NCBI RefSeq assembly: GCF_042677205.1 | Contig: NZ_JBHTIU010000048.1 | Coordinates: 30,367-94,366 of the forward strand | Origin: Paenibacillus_L residui | Lineage (GTDB): Bacteria; Bacillota; Bacilli; Paenibacillales; NBRC-103111 | Length of the DNA stretch: 64,000 nt | Direction of reading: 5' to 3' | Shown here: positions 1 to 7,756 of the stretch, one piece after another | How positions within the stretch are numbered: position 1 is the first letter of the stretch | Layout: every line of letters starts with the position of its first letter | Position numbers and translations under genes: made by a program | Notes under the pieces: generated by a model | Seen by the model: the letters and a program-made list of their open reading frames with translations, nothing else | What the model was told of the DNA's origin: nothing | Database searches by the model: none

Positions 1-496
1 TTCTTGTGTTCAGAAGCAGTCGCTGCCCGCAAATTTGCTGAAGGAACTGCAATTATCCGTAGAAAGAGGGGCTCAGCTGTTTATCTTCATCTCGAAGATT
101 AAATGGGTCGAGCCGCTAGTGAAGCTGTTGAGAGAAGCTTTCCCGAACATTGTGATCGAGGGGACCTCCTCCATGGATCCTTTTAGAGCGGAGAAGGTCA
201 TCCTCTTCCGTCAGAGCAAGATCAGAATGCTGGTGACAACGACCATTCTGGAGAGGGGAGTAACGGTTCCGCGGACCGATGTATTTATTCTGAATGCGGA
301 TGCCGAATTATTCGATGAAGCTTCCCTTGTGCAGATGGCCGGACGAGCTGGAAGATCGAAGGATGACCCAGACGGAAGGGTATTCTTCGCGGCGGAAGAC
401 AGAACCCGCTCCCAGATCGGGGCAATTCGCCAGATAAAGCAGATGAACCGATTAGCCATGTCCAAAGGGTATCTTCTTCAAACGAAAGGGGAATGA
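1..496 (+). CDS. comFA: ComFA, DNA uptake helicase, C-terminal part
   Basis: The reading frame is open from base 2, so the gene begins before the window and only about the last 165 residues are seen. ComFA is a cytoplasmic superfamily 2 ATPase that helps pull transforming single-stranded DNA through the ComEC channel. Helicase motifs of the second RecA-like domain are visible: TTTILERGVT (motif V) and QMAGRAGRS (motif VI with the arginine finger). The stop lies 3 nt before comFC, so the two are cotranscribed. Unlike B. subtilis, no comFB lies between them. The identity rests on the helicase motifs plus the neighbour. Confidence 0.93.
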   Translation, partial: SCVQKQSLPANLLKELQLSVERGAQLFIFISKIKWVEPLVKLLREAFPNIVIEGTSSMDPFRAEKVILFRQSKIRMLVTTTILERGVTVPRTDVFILNADAELFDEASLVQMAGRAGRSKDDPDGRVFFAAEDRTRSQIGAIRQIKQMNRLAMSKGYLLQTKGE

Positions 497-499
497 ACG

Positions 500-1282
500 A
501 TGCCGCAAACTCCCGTTTCATCCTTCCGCAGCAAGCTAAAGGAGTGGATCCACAAAGCCGGAGGAATTTTGGCGCCTCCATTTGAGGTATGTTCTTATTG
601 CAGGTCTCATACTCGTGCACAACCTAATGAGCTGGGGTTGTGTGAAGCTTGTTTTAGTCAAATCCCATGGATCATCAATGTTGAATGTGATCGTTGTGGA
701 AGGGCGGAACAGTGTCCGGATTGTACTCGGCGTCAACAGACTTATTTTGTGAGAAATCGAAGTGCTGTAAAGTATGACACCGTGATGAAGGACTTGCTGG
801 CGCTGTACAAATACCGGGGAGATGAACGGCTTCAAACCATTTTTTCTACGATGCTGGTTCATGCATTTCGCCTTCTTCTCCAGAGCGAGAAGCTGTCGAG
901 TGAAGATTTCCATTGCATTACATATGTTCCGGTGAATGAGGAGCGTCTGGAGGAACGGGGATTTAATCAAGCGGAGAGGTTTGCGACCGGGCTGGCGGAC
1001 AAGCTTCGGCTTCCCGTCCGGTGTACGCTTATACGTACCCGCAACACTCCCAAGCAAAGCTTTAAATCGAGGCAAGAACGGTTATCCGATCTGCAGGATG
1101 CTTTCGCCCTTCATCCGTCCGTGTACAATGATCCGTTATGGCTGGACAGTCCTTCCCAGAGGCCAATTAAAATTATATTGGTAGATGATGTGTATACAAC
1201 CGGAAGCACCTTGAATCAATGCAGCCGGCTATTAGCTTCCTATAGGAACGCACAAGTATATGGTTTGACCTGGGCCAGATAG
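500..1282 (+). CDS. comFC: ComFC, phosphoribosyltransferase-fold competence protein
   Basis: Protein of 260 residues. An N-terminal zinc finger region has several CxxC pairs (CSYC, CEAC, CDRC, CPDC, residues about 31-80). The C-terminal type I phosphoribosyltransferase domain carries the PRPP-binding loop ILVDDVYTTGST near residue 226. ComFC is needed for late steps of natural transformation and binds single-stranded DNA; no nucleotide-salvage role is established. It follows comFA by 3 nt. Length and motifs match the ComFC/GntX family. About 210 nt without a gene follow; I see no convincing promoter or terminator in them. Confidence 0.93.
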   Translation: MPQTPVSSFRSKLKEWIHKAGGILAPPFEVCSYCRSHTRAQPNELGLCEACFSQIPWIINVECDRCGRAEQCPDCTRRQQTYFVRNRSAVKYDTVMKDLLALYKYRGDERLQTIFSTMLVHAFRLLLQSEKLSSEDFHCITYVPVNEERLEERGFNQAERFATGLADKLRLPVRCTLIRTRNTPKQSFKSRQERLSDLQDAFALHPSVYNDPLWLDSPSQRPIKIILVDDVYTTGSTLNQCSRLLASYRNAQVYGLTWAR

Positions 1283-1496
1283 CATCGGGAGTTTGAGGGG
1301 AATCGGCAGATGGCCTAATCTGCAAATCTTTATCATAGTATATACGAACAGCTATACAAAGACGATAAAAACCGATAAACTATTTAAAAAGCGAAATTAG
1401 ACTAAGTTAAAGCTGATTTAAAGAAACCTTGATCCGATAGATGGTTATCAGGACGAGAGTTAAGGGAAGGGTCGTTAAGGATGGGAGGTTGCTTCA

Positions 1497-1913
1497 ATGG
1501 GATTGAACGTTGATAATTGTCCCCGCTGCGGCAAAATCTATGTGAAAAATTATAAAGACGTATGTCCGTCATGCATCAAAGAAATTGAAAAGCAGTATGA
1601 GACTTGCTATAACTATTTAAGGGAGAACCGGAAGGCCAATTTACAGGAGCTGCATGAGGCTACGGAAGTCCCCTATAAGCAAATTATCAGGTTTATTAAA
1701 GAAGGCCGGATATCGATTCATAATATGCCTAACATGTCTTATCCTTGCGAGGTATGCGGAACGATGATCCGCGAACATACGATGTGCGACTCCTGCCGTA
1801 GAAGGCTGGTGAAGGACATTCAGCATACACTGGCGGAAGAGAAGGAGAACGAAGACAAGGAGGCAGGGATGGGATTTAACATACAGGATCGGCTCAAGAA
1901 CCGTTTTAAATAA
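1497..1913 (+). CDS. yvyF: flagellar operon protein, YvyF family
   Basis: Protein of 138 residues. An N-terminal zinc ribbon (CPRC near residue 8, CPSC near 25) is followed by a short helix-turn-helix-like stretch (LQELHEATEVPYKQIIRFI). A second pair of CxxC motifs (CEVC, CDSC, residues about 84-101) comes next, then a charged tail. This arrangement is that of YvyF, found between comF and flgM in Bacillales. The exact function is unknown; zinc binding and a regulatory role are inferences. The start at 1497 has GGGAGG upstream. A terminator/promoter overlap at 1917-1973 separates it from flgM. Confidence 0.85.
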   Translation: MGLNVDNCPRCGKIYVKNYKDVCPSCIKEIEKQYETCYNYLRENRKANLQELHEATEVPYKQIIRFIKEGRISIHNMPNMSYPCEVCGTMIREHTMCDSCRRRLVKDIQHTLAEEKENEDKEAGMGFNIQDRLKNRFK

Positions 1914-1916
1914 ATC

Positions 1917-1944
1917 TAAACTATGAAGTATTTCGTGCCGATAA
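1917..1944 (+). promoter_or_regulatory. sigma-D promoter for flgM
   Basis: TAAA at 1917-1920, a 16-nt spacer, then GCCGATAA at 1937-1944. This is 11 of 12 positions of the sigma-D consensus TAAA-N14-16-GCCGATAT. It lies about 50 nt upstream of the flgM start. The -10 element is also the left arm of the terminator hairpin at 1937-1973. Confidence 0.75.
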
Positions 1945-1973
1945 AGAGGGTGAAGGGTTTATCGGCTTTTTTT
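1937..1973 (+). terminator. intrinsic terminator between yvyF and flgM
   Basis: Perfect 9-bp stem GCCGATAAA / TTTATCGGC with a 12-nt loop, followed by seven T. It should stop transcripts coming from comF/yvyF. A transcript starting at the overlapping sigma-D promoter would begin inside the hairpin and escape it. Confidence 0.85.
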
Positions 1974-1994
1974 ATTTGCAAATGAGGTGAGATT

Positions 1995-2279
1995 ATGAAA
2001 ATTAACGATATACAGCGCATAGGAGCGATCAATCCTTATCAGAGGAATCAGAACGCCTATGCCCAAATACAAGCGGGCAAGAAGGGCAAGCCGAAGGATG
2101 AAGTTCAGATTTCACCTGAAGCGAAGGAGCTCTTAAGCTCCAGGACCGAGCCGGCCTCATCGGAGGTCAGCGAAGCCAGGAAGAAGAAGGTGGAGGATCT
2201 TAAGAACGCCGTATCTACCGGGACGTACCATGTGGATGCAGGCAAGATAGCGGAGAAGCTCTATCCTTATATTAAATAA
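1995..2279 (+). CDS. flgM: FlgM, anti-sigma-D factor
   Basis: Protein of 94 residues. FlgM binds sigma-D (FliA type) until the hook-basal body is finished. The start MKINDIQRIGAINPY and the conserved motif DEVQISPEAKELL are typical of Gram-positive FlgM. The C-terminal half (RKKKVEDLKNAVSTGTYHVDAGKIAEKL) is the sigma-binding helix region. Shine-Dalgarno GAGGTGA precedes the ATG. It heads the flgM-flgN-flgK-flgL group, preceded by a sigma-D promoter, which gives the usual feedback loop. Confidence 0.95.
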   Translation: MKINDIQRIGAINPYQRNQNAYAQIQAGKKGKPKDEVQISPEAKELLSSRTEPASSEVSEARKKKVEDLKNAVSTGTYHVDAGKIAEKLYPYIK

Positions 2280-2296
2280 AGCTTTATGGAGATCAG

Positions 2297-2803
2297 GTGA
2301 ACCTTATGGCAATAAAGCAGTTAGTTCATGTATTGAACAAGCTGGACGAAATTCATGCCCTGCTTCTGGAATCCGGTGAACAGAAGAAGCAAGCCCTCAT
2401 TCGGAATGATGTCGCCGCCCTCAACCAATTGGTTCATAACGAGAACAAGTTGATTAAACAGATCGGTCAGCTTGAACAGCAGAGAGCGGTTGTAACGAAC
2501 GATTTTCTGTTGTCCAAAGGATATAAGCTTAATGATCGGATTACGGTAACCGAAATAGCCAAGCTCATATTTAATGCGGAGGAGAAAGGGATCCTGTTGG
2601 AAGCCCAGGAGCGGCTTGTGAATACACTGCATCAGCTTAAGCGGCTTAATGAAGTGAACCAGGAGCTGGTGAAGCAATCTTTGGCCTTCGTTGAATTCTC
2701 CATCGATGTTATGTCGGGCTCCGAGGAAGACTGGTCCTATCGGCATCCCGATCAAACAGCGTCTAAAATACAGAGATCAGGACTTTTTGACACAAGAGCG
2801 TAA
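2297..2803 (+). CDS. flgN: FlgN, chaperone for FlgK/FlgL
   Basis: Protein of 168 residues, almost wholly helical and coiled-coil-like, with no signal or membrane segment. FlgN chaperones keep the hook-filament junction proteins FlgK and FlgL export-competent. The identification comes from size, helical heptad pattern and position directly before flgK; sequence conservation in this family is low. The GTG start at 2297 has GGAG upstream. An ATG at 2306 preceded by AGGTGA is equally plausible and would remove three residues. Confidence 0.85.
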   Translation: MNLMAIKQLVHVLNKLDEIHALLLESGEQKKQALIRNDVAALNQLVHNENKLIKQIGQLEQQRAVVTNDFLLSKGYKLNDRITVTEIAKLIFNAEEKGILLEAQERLVNTLHQLKRLNEVNQELVKQSLAFVEFSIDVMSGSEEDWSYRHPDQTASKIQRSGLFDTRA

Positions 2804-2820
2804 AGGAGGTTGCCATCAAC

Positions 2821-4404
2821 ATGAGATCTACATTTCATAATCTGGAGACGATTCGCAGAAGTTTGTTTACCCACCAGACCGCATTGTCCACAACCGGGCA
2901 TAATGTGGCGAACGTAAATACCCCGGGATATTCCAGACAAGTTGTCAATATGAGGACGTCCTTGCCGTTGGAACCGGTAGGAATGCAGCGTACGAACATT
3001 CCGGGACAATTGGGGACCGGGGTAGAGTTTGATTCAATTACCCGGGTGCGTAACCAGTTTCTGGACGACCAATTCCGCAATGAAGTCAAGCACTATGGAA
3101 GCTGGTACATACGGGCAGACGCACTAAGTAAACTTGAGGGGATCGTTAACGAGCCATCCGATACCGGATTAAGAACGGTTATCGATAAGTTCTGGAAATC
3201 ATGGAACGACCTGGCCAAGGATCCCGAGAATCCGACAGGACGCAAGCTGGTTAAGGAATCGGCGATTGCGCTCGCGGATGCCTTTAACTTTGCCAGCAAG
3301 CAGCTCAAGGATCTTCATGCGGATTTAACGAGCAGCATTGAAGTAAGGGTAACCGAGATCAATTCTCTGGCTGAGGGCATTGCCAGTTTGAACCGGGAAA
3401 TTCAGAGGGTTGAGGGGCTAGGTCATAATGCCAATGACTTACGGGATCAGAGAGATTTTCTGACGGACCAATTGGCGCAAATCGCCAACATCCAGGTTCA
3501 GGACGGCCCTCAAGGGTATACCATTGATTTGGCCGGGGCTAATTTGGTTCAATACAACAATGTGACTCCGACGACTGCTGCTAATTTGGAAGCGGCTTTC
3601 GCTTCCGGAGCGCTGAACGGCGGAGAGGTTCACGGGATGATTGTTTCCCGCGACCGGTATGTTGCTGACTATCTGAATCAATTGGACCAGCTTGCCAATA
3701 CGATCGCAAACGGAGAAGTTACGATCACCCTTCCCGAAGGATCCGTGCTTCCGAATAATACGACCGTTAATCGAGTAATGCCGGACGGTTCAGTGCAGCC
3801 GGTTACTCTGACAGGTGCCAACAGAGAGATCGGTCCGGGCGGGATGAAGATTGTCGTCAATGGGCTTAACGGCTTGCACAAGCTTGGCTATACGCTAGGT
3901 GACCCGATTCAGACAGGTGGAGATTTCTTCACCTCCAAGGATGGCGGGCCGATTACAGCGGAGAGCTTCCAGCTCAATCCGGATATTGCCGCTAACCCCG
4001 AGAAAATTGCCTCCTCCCTACGGACGGATACATCAGGCGGAAGCGAGAAAGTGATCAAAGGGAACAATACTCTGGCTCTGCTGATGAGCGGCTTGCGAGA
4101 AGCCTCTTTTCAATTCGGGACGGGGGCCAATGCCTCTTCCGGTTCGATAGACGAACATTATCGCTCCATTGTAGGGCAATTGGGTGTTCAAGCCCAGGAA
4201 GCGAACCGTTACCTGGATAACCAGATTTCGAAGGTGGCCCAGATTGATGGGGGCCGGCAATCTGTCAGCGGGGTATCCATTGATGAAGAACTGGGCGACA
4301 TGATTCGTTTCCAGCATGCTTATACGGCCGCAGCGCGGATGATGACGGCTTTCGACGAGATGTTGGACAAGGTGATCAACGGCATGGGAGTCGTTGGCAG
4401 ATAA
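2821..4404 (+). CDS. flgK: FlgK, hook-associated protein 1
   Basis: Protein of 527 residues, exported by the flagellar type III system to form the first hook-filament junction layer. The N-terminal signature TGHNVANVNTPGYSRQ (about residues 25-40) is the conserved rod/hook family motif. The C-terminal end (DEELGDMIRFQHAYTAAARMMTAFDEML) is the conserved D0 helix. The middle is variable. AAAGGAGG precedes the ATG. It is followed 26 nt later by flgL. Confidence 0.97.
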   Translation: MRSTFHNLETIRRSLFTHQTALSTTGHNVANVNTPGYSRQVVNMRTSLPLEPVGMQRTNIPGQLGTGVEFDSITRVRNQFLDDQFRNEVKHYGSWYIRADALSKLEGIVNEPSDTGLRTVIDKFWKSWNDLAKDPENPTGRKLVKESAIALADAFNFASKQLKDLHADLTSSIEVRVTEINSLAEGIASLNREIQRVEGLGHNANDLRDQRDFLTDQLAQIANIQVQDGPQGYTIDLAGANLVQYNNVTPTTAANLEAAFASGALNGGEVHGMIVSRDRYVADYLNQLDQLANTIANGEVTITLPEGSVLPNNTTVNRVMPDGSVQPVTLTGANREIGPGGMKIVVNGLNGLHKLGYTLGDPIQTGGDFFTSKDGGPITAESFQLNPDIAANPEKIASSLRTDTSGGSEKVIKGNNTLALLMSGLREASFQFGTGANASSGSIDEHYRSIVGQLGVQAQEANRYLDNQISKVAQIDGGRQSVSGVSIDEELGDMIRFQHAYTAAARMMTAFDEMLDKVINGMGVVGR

Positions 4405-4430
4405 CAGTTTAAGATGAAGGAGGGAATGGA

Positions 4431-5327
4431 ATGTCCTTGAGAATTACACAAGGCATGATGAATACTCAGCTCATGCGCGACCTGAATCGGAACCTGGGCC
4501 GGATGCAGAAGCTGCAGGAACAAATGAACAGCGGCATGAAAATCAACCGACCGTCTGACGACCCGGTAGGAATTACCTACGGCTTGAGATACCGGAGTGA
4601 GCTGTCCACCAATGAGCAGTATAAGGAAAATGTCAATATGGCAAACTCCTGGCTTGAATTTTCCGACAAGATGCTAACTCAGACCGAGAACGTATTTCAC
4701 AGATTAAAGGAATTAACCATTAAAGCATCGACAGGAACTAATAATGAGGGAGCACTGGATGCGATCAAAGTAGAGGTAGAGGAGCTTAGAGAGCAATTAT
4801 TAGATATCGCAAACAGTAAATTAAACGGGAAATATGTGTTTAACGGGCAGCTTACCGATCAGCCGCCATATACGTCAGCCAACGCAGCCAACGATATAAC
4901 AGATGACCGTCGAATCCCGTTAACGCTAGGTGCTGAGGTCCAAGTTCCGATTAATATTTCCGGAAATGAGATTTTTGGCCAACCCGGAGCGGATGATAAC
5001 GCCTTTAAAATCTTTGACGATTTGATCACTGCACTAGGTGACAAGGATTTCGCCGCGATCTCTGCAACGCTGGACAAACAGGAGCAGAGGATGGATGAAG
5101 TTCTGGCGATGCACGCCGAGATCGGAGCCAGAACCAACCGTGTAGATTTAATTGAAAACCGGCTTAAGGATTTAGGTCTGAATTTGGAGTCCATGCAGTC
5201 TAAAGTTGAGGATGCCGATTACGCAGAGTTGATCATCAAATCAAAGATTAACGAAAGCATCTACAACGCCTCATTGTCTGTGGGGGCAAAGATTATTACC
5301 CCCAGCCTGGTGGATTTCCTGAGATAG
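4431..5327 (+). CDS. flgL: FlgL, hook-associated protein 3
   Basis: Protein of 298 residues of the flagellin superfamily, forming the second junction layer between hook and filament. The N-terminus MSLRITQGMMNTQLMRDLN and the motif KINRPSDDPVGITYGLRYRSEL (split over residues about 37-58) are diagnostic of FlgL. The C-terminal helix contains the usual ADYAELIIKSK region. AAGGAGGG precedes the start. The exported proteins FlgK and FlgL are the clients of the upstream FlgN. Confidence 0.96.
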   Translation: MSLRITQGMMNTQLMRDLNRNLGRMQKLQEQMNSGMKINRPSDDPVGITYGLRYRSELSTNEQYKENVNMANSWLEFSDKMLTQTENVFHRLKELTIKASTGTNNEGALDAIKVEVEELREQLLDIANSKLNGKYVFNGQLTDQPPYTSANAANDITDDRRIPLTLGAEVQVPINISGNEIFGQPGADDNAFKIFDDLITALGDKDFAAISATLDKQEQRMDEVLAMHAEIGARTNRVDLIENRLKDLGLNLESMQSKVEDADYAELIIKSKINESIYNASLSVGAKIITPSLVDFLR

Positions 5328-5343
5328 GAAGGGCTGATTCATT

Positions 5344-5913
5344 TTGATTCCTTTTCCATCTATACAAATACGCCAACAGTTTGGCAAAATCGGAATAGAT
5401 GCTGATTTGGGCCAGTATACGATCCGACAGCCTAAAGCCACTATGGAGATTCAAACAACTCCGTCACGCTTGGACATTGAGAGCCCACCTATAGAGTTTG
5501 GGGTCGATCAGAACCGAGCTTGGGATGCCATCAATGGAGGAAAATTTGAGAGGTTCAATAATCGGATTTATTCCCAGATGCAGGATATTTGGCTTGAAGG
5601 GATCGCCTTGATGGTGGAGAAGGGCAACCGGATGGCAGCCATTCATATGAATACGAATGCGATAGCGGATACGGCAGCTGCTGCTCAAGAGAATCACGCA
5701 AAGATCCAATATTTTGGTCCGGCATCCTTTGATAATGTTGATGTTTATATCACAACACATAAACCTGTCATACGTGTAATAGAAGGTGGAATTGATGTTT
5801 ACTCCCATCCGAACCCTCCTGAAATTGAGTACGAACGTGGAAAGCTGGACATTTACATGCAGCAATATGCCCATTTGGAGATTATCCCTCCGCAATTGGA
5901 TACCAGGGTGTAA
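5344..5913 (+). CDS. yviE: DUF6470 family flagellar-locus protein (YviE-like)
   Basis: Protein of 189 residues with no membrane segment or signal peptide. It occupies the position of B. subtilis yviE between flgL and fliW and has the same kind of N-terminal repeats (short phrases such as KIGIDADLGQY and QPKATMEIQTTPSRLDI). Biochemical function is unknown. The start codon appears to be TTG at 5344, with AGGAAGGG about 10 nt upstream. A hairpin at about 5918-5942 (AAGCTATAG / CTATAGCTT, T-rich tail) lies before fliW and may attenuate read-through. Confidence 0.8.
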   Translation: MIPFPSIQIRQQFGKIGIDADLGQYTIRQPKATMEIQTTPSRLDIESPPIEFGVDQNRAWDAINGGKFERFNNRIYSQMQDIWLEGIALMVEKGNRMAAIHMNTNAIADTAAAAQENHAKIQYFGPASFDNVDVYITTHKPVIRVIEGGIDVYSHPNPPEIEYERGKLDIYMQQYAHLEIIPPQLDTRV

Positions 5914-5984
5914 TGAAGCTATAGTATAAGCTATAGCTTCTTCTTGTTTAGAAGAGTACAATCATGAACGAGAGGAGATCAATA

Positions 5985-6434
5985 ATGAAGATCACAACCA
6001 GCCGATTTGGAGAATTGGAAATTGAAGAGAATAGCATTATTCATTTTTCCCAAGGAATTCCCGGATTTGAAGACTTGACGGAATATGTGTTGATTTACCC
6101 CGAGGATTCTCAGCCCTTTGCTTATTTGCAATCGTTGGAATGGGGCGAATTGGCGTTTATTGTTACAGACCCTTTTCTATTTTATCCTCAATACCAATTC
6201 GAGATTTCGGATAGTCTGAAGGAAGAACTGCAAATAGCAAGCAAGGAAGACATTAGTGTGTGGTCTATCGTAACCGTTACGGACCAACTCCAGGAGGCCA
6301 CGATTAATTTGTTGGCACCCTTGATCATTAACGAAAGAGTGAAGAGTGCAAAGCAATTCGTCCTTCATAATACCCTATATAAAACAAAACATCCGCTGCT
6401 GCCAGCTGAGGAAACGGATGGAGGGGAGAAATAG
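5985..6434 (+). CDS. fliW: FliW, flagellar assembly factor and CsrA antagonist
   Basis: Protein of 149 residues. FliW binds either flagellin or CsrA. When flagellin accumulates in the cell, CsrA is freed to block hag translation. Recognisable blocks are MKITTSRFGELEIEENSIIHF, the phrase GIPGFEDLTEYVL and the C-terminal NLLAPLIINERVKSAKQ. I chose the ATG at 5985 because GAGGAGAT lies 6-13 nt upstream and the family begins at this point; an in-frame ATG at 5964 is less likely. It is followed 2 nt later by csrA, so the two are coupled. Confidence 0.95.
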   Translation: MKITTSRFGELEIEENSIIHFSQGIPGFEDLTEYVLIYPEDSQPFAYLQSLEWGELAFIVTDPFLFYPQYQFEISDSLKEELQIASKEDISVWSIVTVTDQLQEATINLLAPLIINERVKSAKQFVLHNTLYKTKHPLLPAEETDGGEK

Positions 6435-6436
6435 CC

Positions 6437-6673
6437 ATGCTCGTTCTAACCCGTAAAAAAGGCGAGTCCATTATGGTGGGCGATCAGATAGAAATCGTAA
6501 TTCTGGGAATGGAAGGCGATTCGGTGAAAGTCGGAATTGTTGCCCCCAAAGAAGTGGAAGTTTATCGCAAGGAAGTCTATCAGGCCATTCGTCAGGCTAA
6601 TACGGAAGCTTCCTCCAGCCAAATCGATTTATCCGAGTTGAAGAAAATGTGGAATGGGAAGCGGAGCAATTAG
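6437..6673 (+). CDS. csrA: CsrA, translational regulator
   Basis: Protein of 78 residues. CsrA is a dimeric RNA-binding protein recognising GGA in hairpin loops and over Shine-Dalgarno sequences. The start MLVLTRKKGESIMVGDQIEI and the KVGIVAPKEVEVYRKEVY segment, holding the RNA-contacting residues, are intact. The gene sits between its antagonist fliW and its expected target hag, whose leader has two candidate binding sites (6833-6869). The C-terminal tail after residue about 60 is variable in the family. Confidence 0.97.
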   Translation: MLVLTRKKGESIMVGDQIEIVILGMEGDSVKVGIVAPKEVEVYRKEVYQAIRQANTEASSSQIDLSELKKMWNGKRSN

Positions 6674-6759
6674 GAGGTAAATACAGAAAAACGCCAGGTA
6701 AAAGGCGGATATCGGGTGTTATATTCCAAAAATGGCCGAATTAGGCGTTATATCCTCTT

Positions 6760-6788
6760 TACAAAGAGGCCTAAATAACTCGATATAT
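6760..6788 (+). promoter_or_regulatory. hag: candidate sigma-D promoter for hag
   Basis: TACA at 6760-6763, a 15-nt spacer, then CTCGATAT at 6779-6786. This is weaker than the flgM site (3/4 and 6/8 matches) but lies about 90 nt upstream of flagellin, where the promoter is expected. The -35 overlaps an inverted repeat, CCTCTTT ac AAAGAGG. Confidence 0.5.
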
Positions 6789-6832
6789 GTTATAGAGCCT
6801 GTTACCGGGGCGGCCGACCTGGTAATCGGAAA

Positions 6833-6869
6833 TCCACAAGGACGTGGATAAACAACACTTCAAGGAGGA
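6833..6869 (+). promoter_or_regulatory. CsrA binding sites in the hag leader
   Basis: Site 1 is a hairpin with stem TCCAC (6833-6837) / GTGGA (6844-6848) and loop AAGGAC, so GGA is presented in the loop; CACAAGGACGT fits the CsrA consensus. Site 2 is the Shine-Dalgarno AAGGAGGAAG of hag, whose GGA lies 24 nt downstream. Two sites of this kind are the known arrangement in B. subtilis hag. Confidence 0.75.
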
Positions 6870-6877
6870 AGTATACA

Positions 6878-7681
6878 ATGATTATCAACCACAATATTAC
6901 TGCATTGAACACCCATCGCCAAATGGGCATGAACAACCTGAGCGCTGGTAAGAACATGGAGAAGCTGTCTTCCGGTCTTCGCATCAACCGTGCGGCTGAC
7001 GATGCGGCTGGACTGTCGATTTCCGAGAAGATGAGAGGCCAAATCCGTGGTATGGAGCAAGCTCAACGCAACTCCCAAGACGGAATCTCTCTTATCCAAA
7101 CCGCTGAAGGTGCTATGAACGAAGTATCCGCTATGCTTACCCGTATGAAAGAGCTTGCGGTTCAGAGGGAAAACGGTACTTACAATGCCCAGGATAAGGC
7201 TAACATCGATAAAGAGTTGACAAACCTAATCGAGGAAATTTCCAACATTCAAGATAAAACGTCTTTCAACGATATTAAGCTGTTGAATGGTTCCGCAACT
7301 ACTATTGATATCCAAATTAACCATGCTAATGGCGATAAAATGACTATGACAATGGTTAATCTTGCAAATGCAATGGGTTCGATTAGCCTTGGAACAATCA
7401 GTGTCGGTGAAGCTACAATTTCCAATATTGACGCGGCTATCGACAATATCAGCGCCGCACGCGCACAGCTTGGTGCATATCAAAACCGTTTGGAACACAC
7501 GGTTAATAACCTTGGAACTACCTCTGAGAACCTGTCTGCCGCTGAATCCCGGATTCGCGATACGGACATGGCTAAAGAAATGGTGGCTCTGTCGAAGAAC
7601 AACATTCTTCTGCAAGCTTCCCAAGCTATGCTGGCTCAAGCGAATCAGCAGCCGCAAGGCGTTCTGCAATTGCTTCGTTAA
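6878..7681 (+). CDS. hag: flagellin
   Basis: Protein of 267 residues forming the filament. The conserved N-terminal D0/D1 region (MIINHNITALNTHRQMG, LSSGLRINRAADDAAGL) and C-terminal region (ESRIRDTDMAKEMVALSKNNILLQASQAMLAQAN) are complete. The central part is only about 50-60 residues, so surface domains D2/D3 are essentially absent. The short variable core holds several Ser/Thr residues (SATTID, TMTMV, GSISLGTISVGEATIS). Strong Shine-Dalgarno AAGGAGG, which is also a CsrA site. A strong terminator follows, and then a glycosyltransferase island. Confidence 0.97.
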   Translation: MIINHNITALNTHRQMGMNNLSAGKNMEKLSSGLRINRAADDAAGLSISEKMRGQIRGMEQAQRNSQDGISLIQTAEGAMNEVSAMLTRMKELAVQRENGTYNAQDKANIDKELTNLIEEISNIQDKTSFNDIKLLNGSATTIDIQINHANGDKMTMTMVNLANAMGSISLGTISVGEATISNIDAAIDNISAARAQLGAYQNRLEHTVNNLGTTSENLSAAESRIRDTDMAKEMVALSKNNILLQASQAMLAQANQQPQGVLQLLR

Positions 7682-7697
7682 TCCGATTTTCAATTAT

Positions 7698-7728
7698 AGA
7701 GACCTTAGCTTTCTAAGGTCTCTTTTTT
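7698..7728 (+). terminator. terminator of hag
   Basis: Stem AGAGACCTTAG / CTAAGGTCTC with loop CTTT and six T. It separates flagellin from the glycosyltransferase island. Confidence 0.93.
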
Positions 7729-7756
7729 CAATCAATAGACGAATGAGGTATCAATA

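Noticed and set aside
1405..1450. Sigma-D promoter upstream of yvyF (TTAAA ... CCGATAGA)
   Set aside because: The spacing between the candidate elements is 11 or 22 nt, outside the 14-16 nt range.
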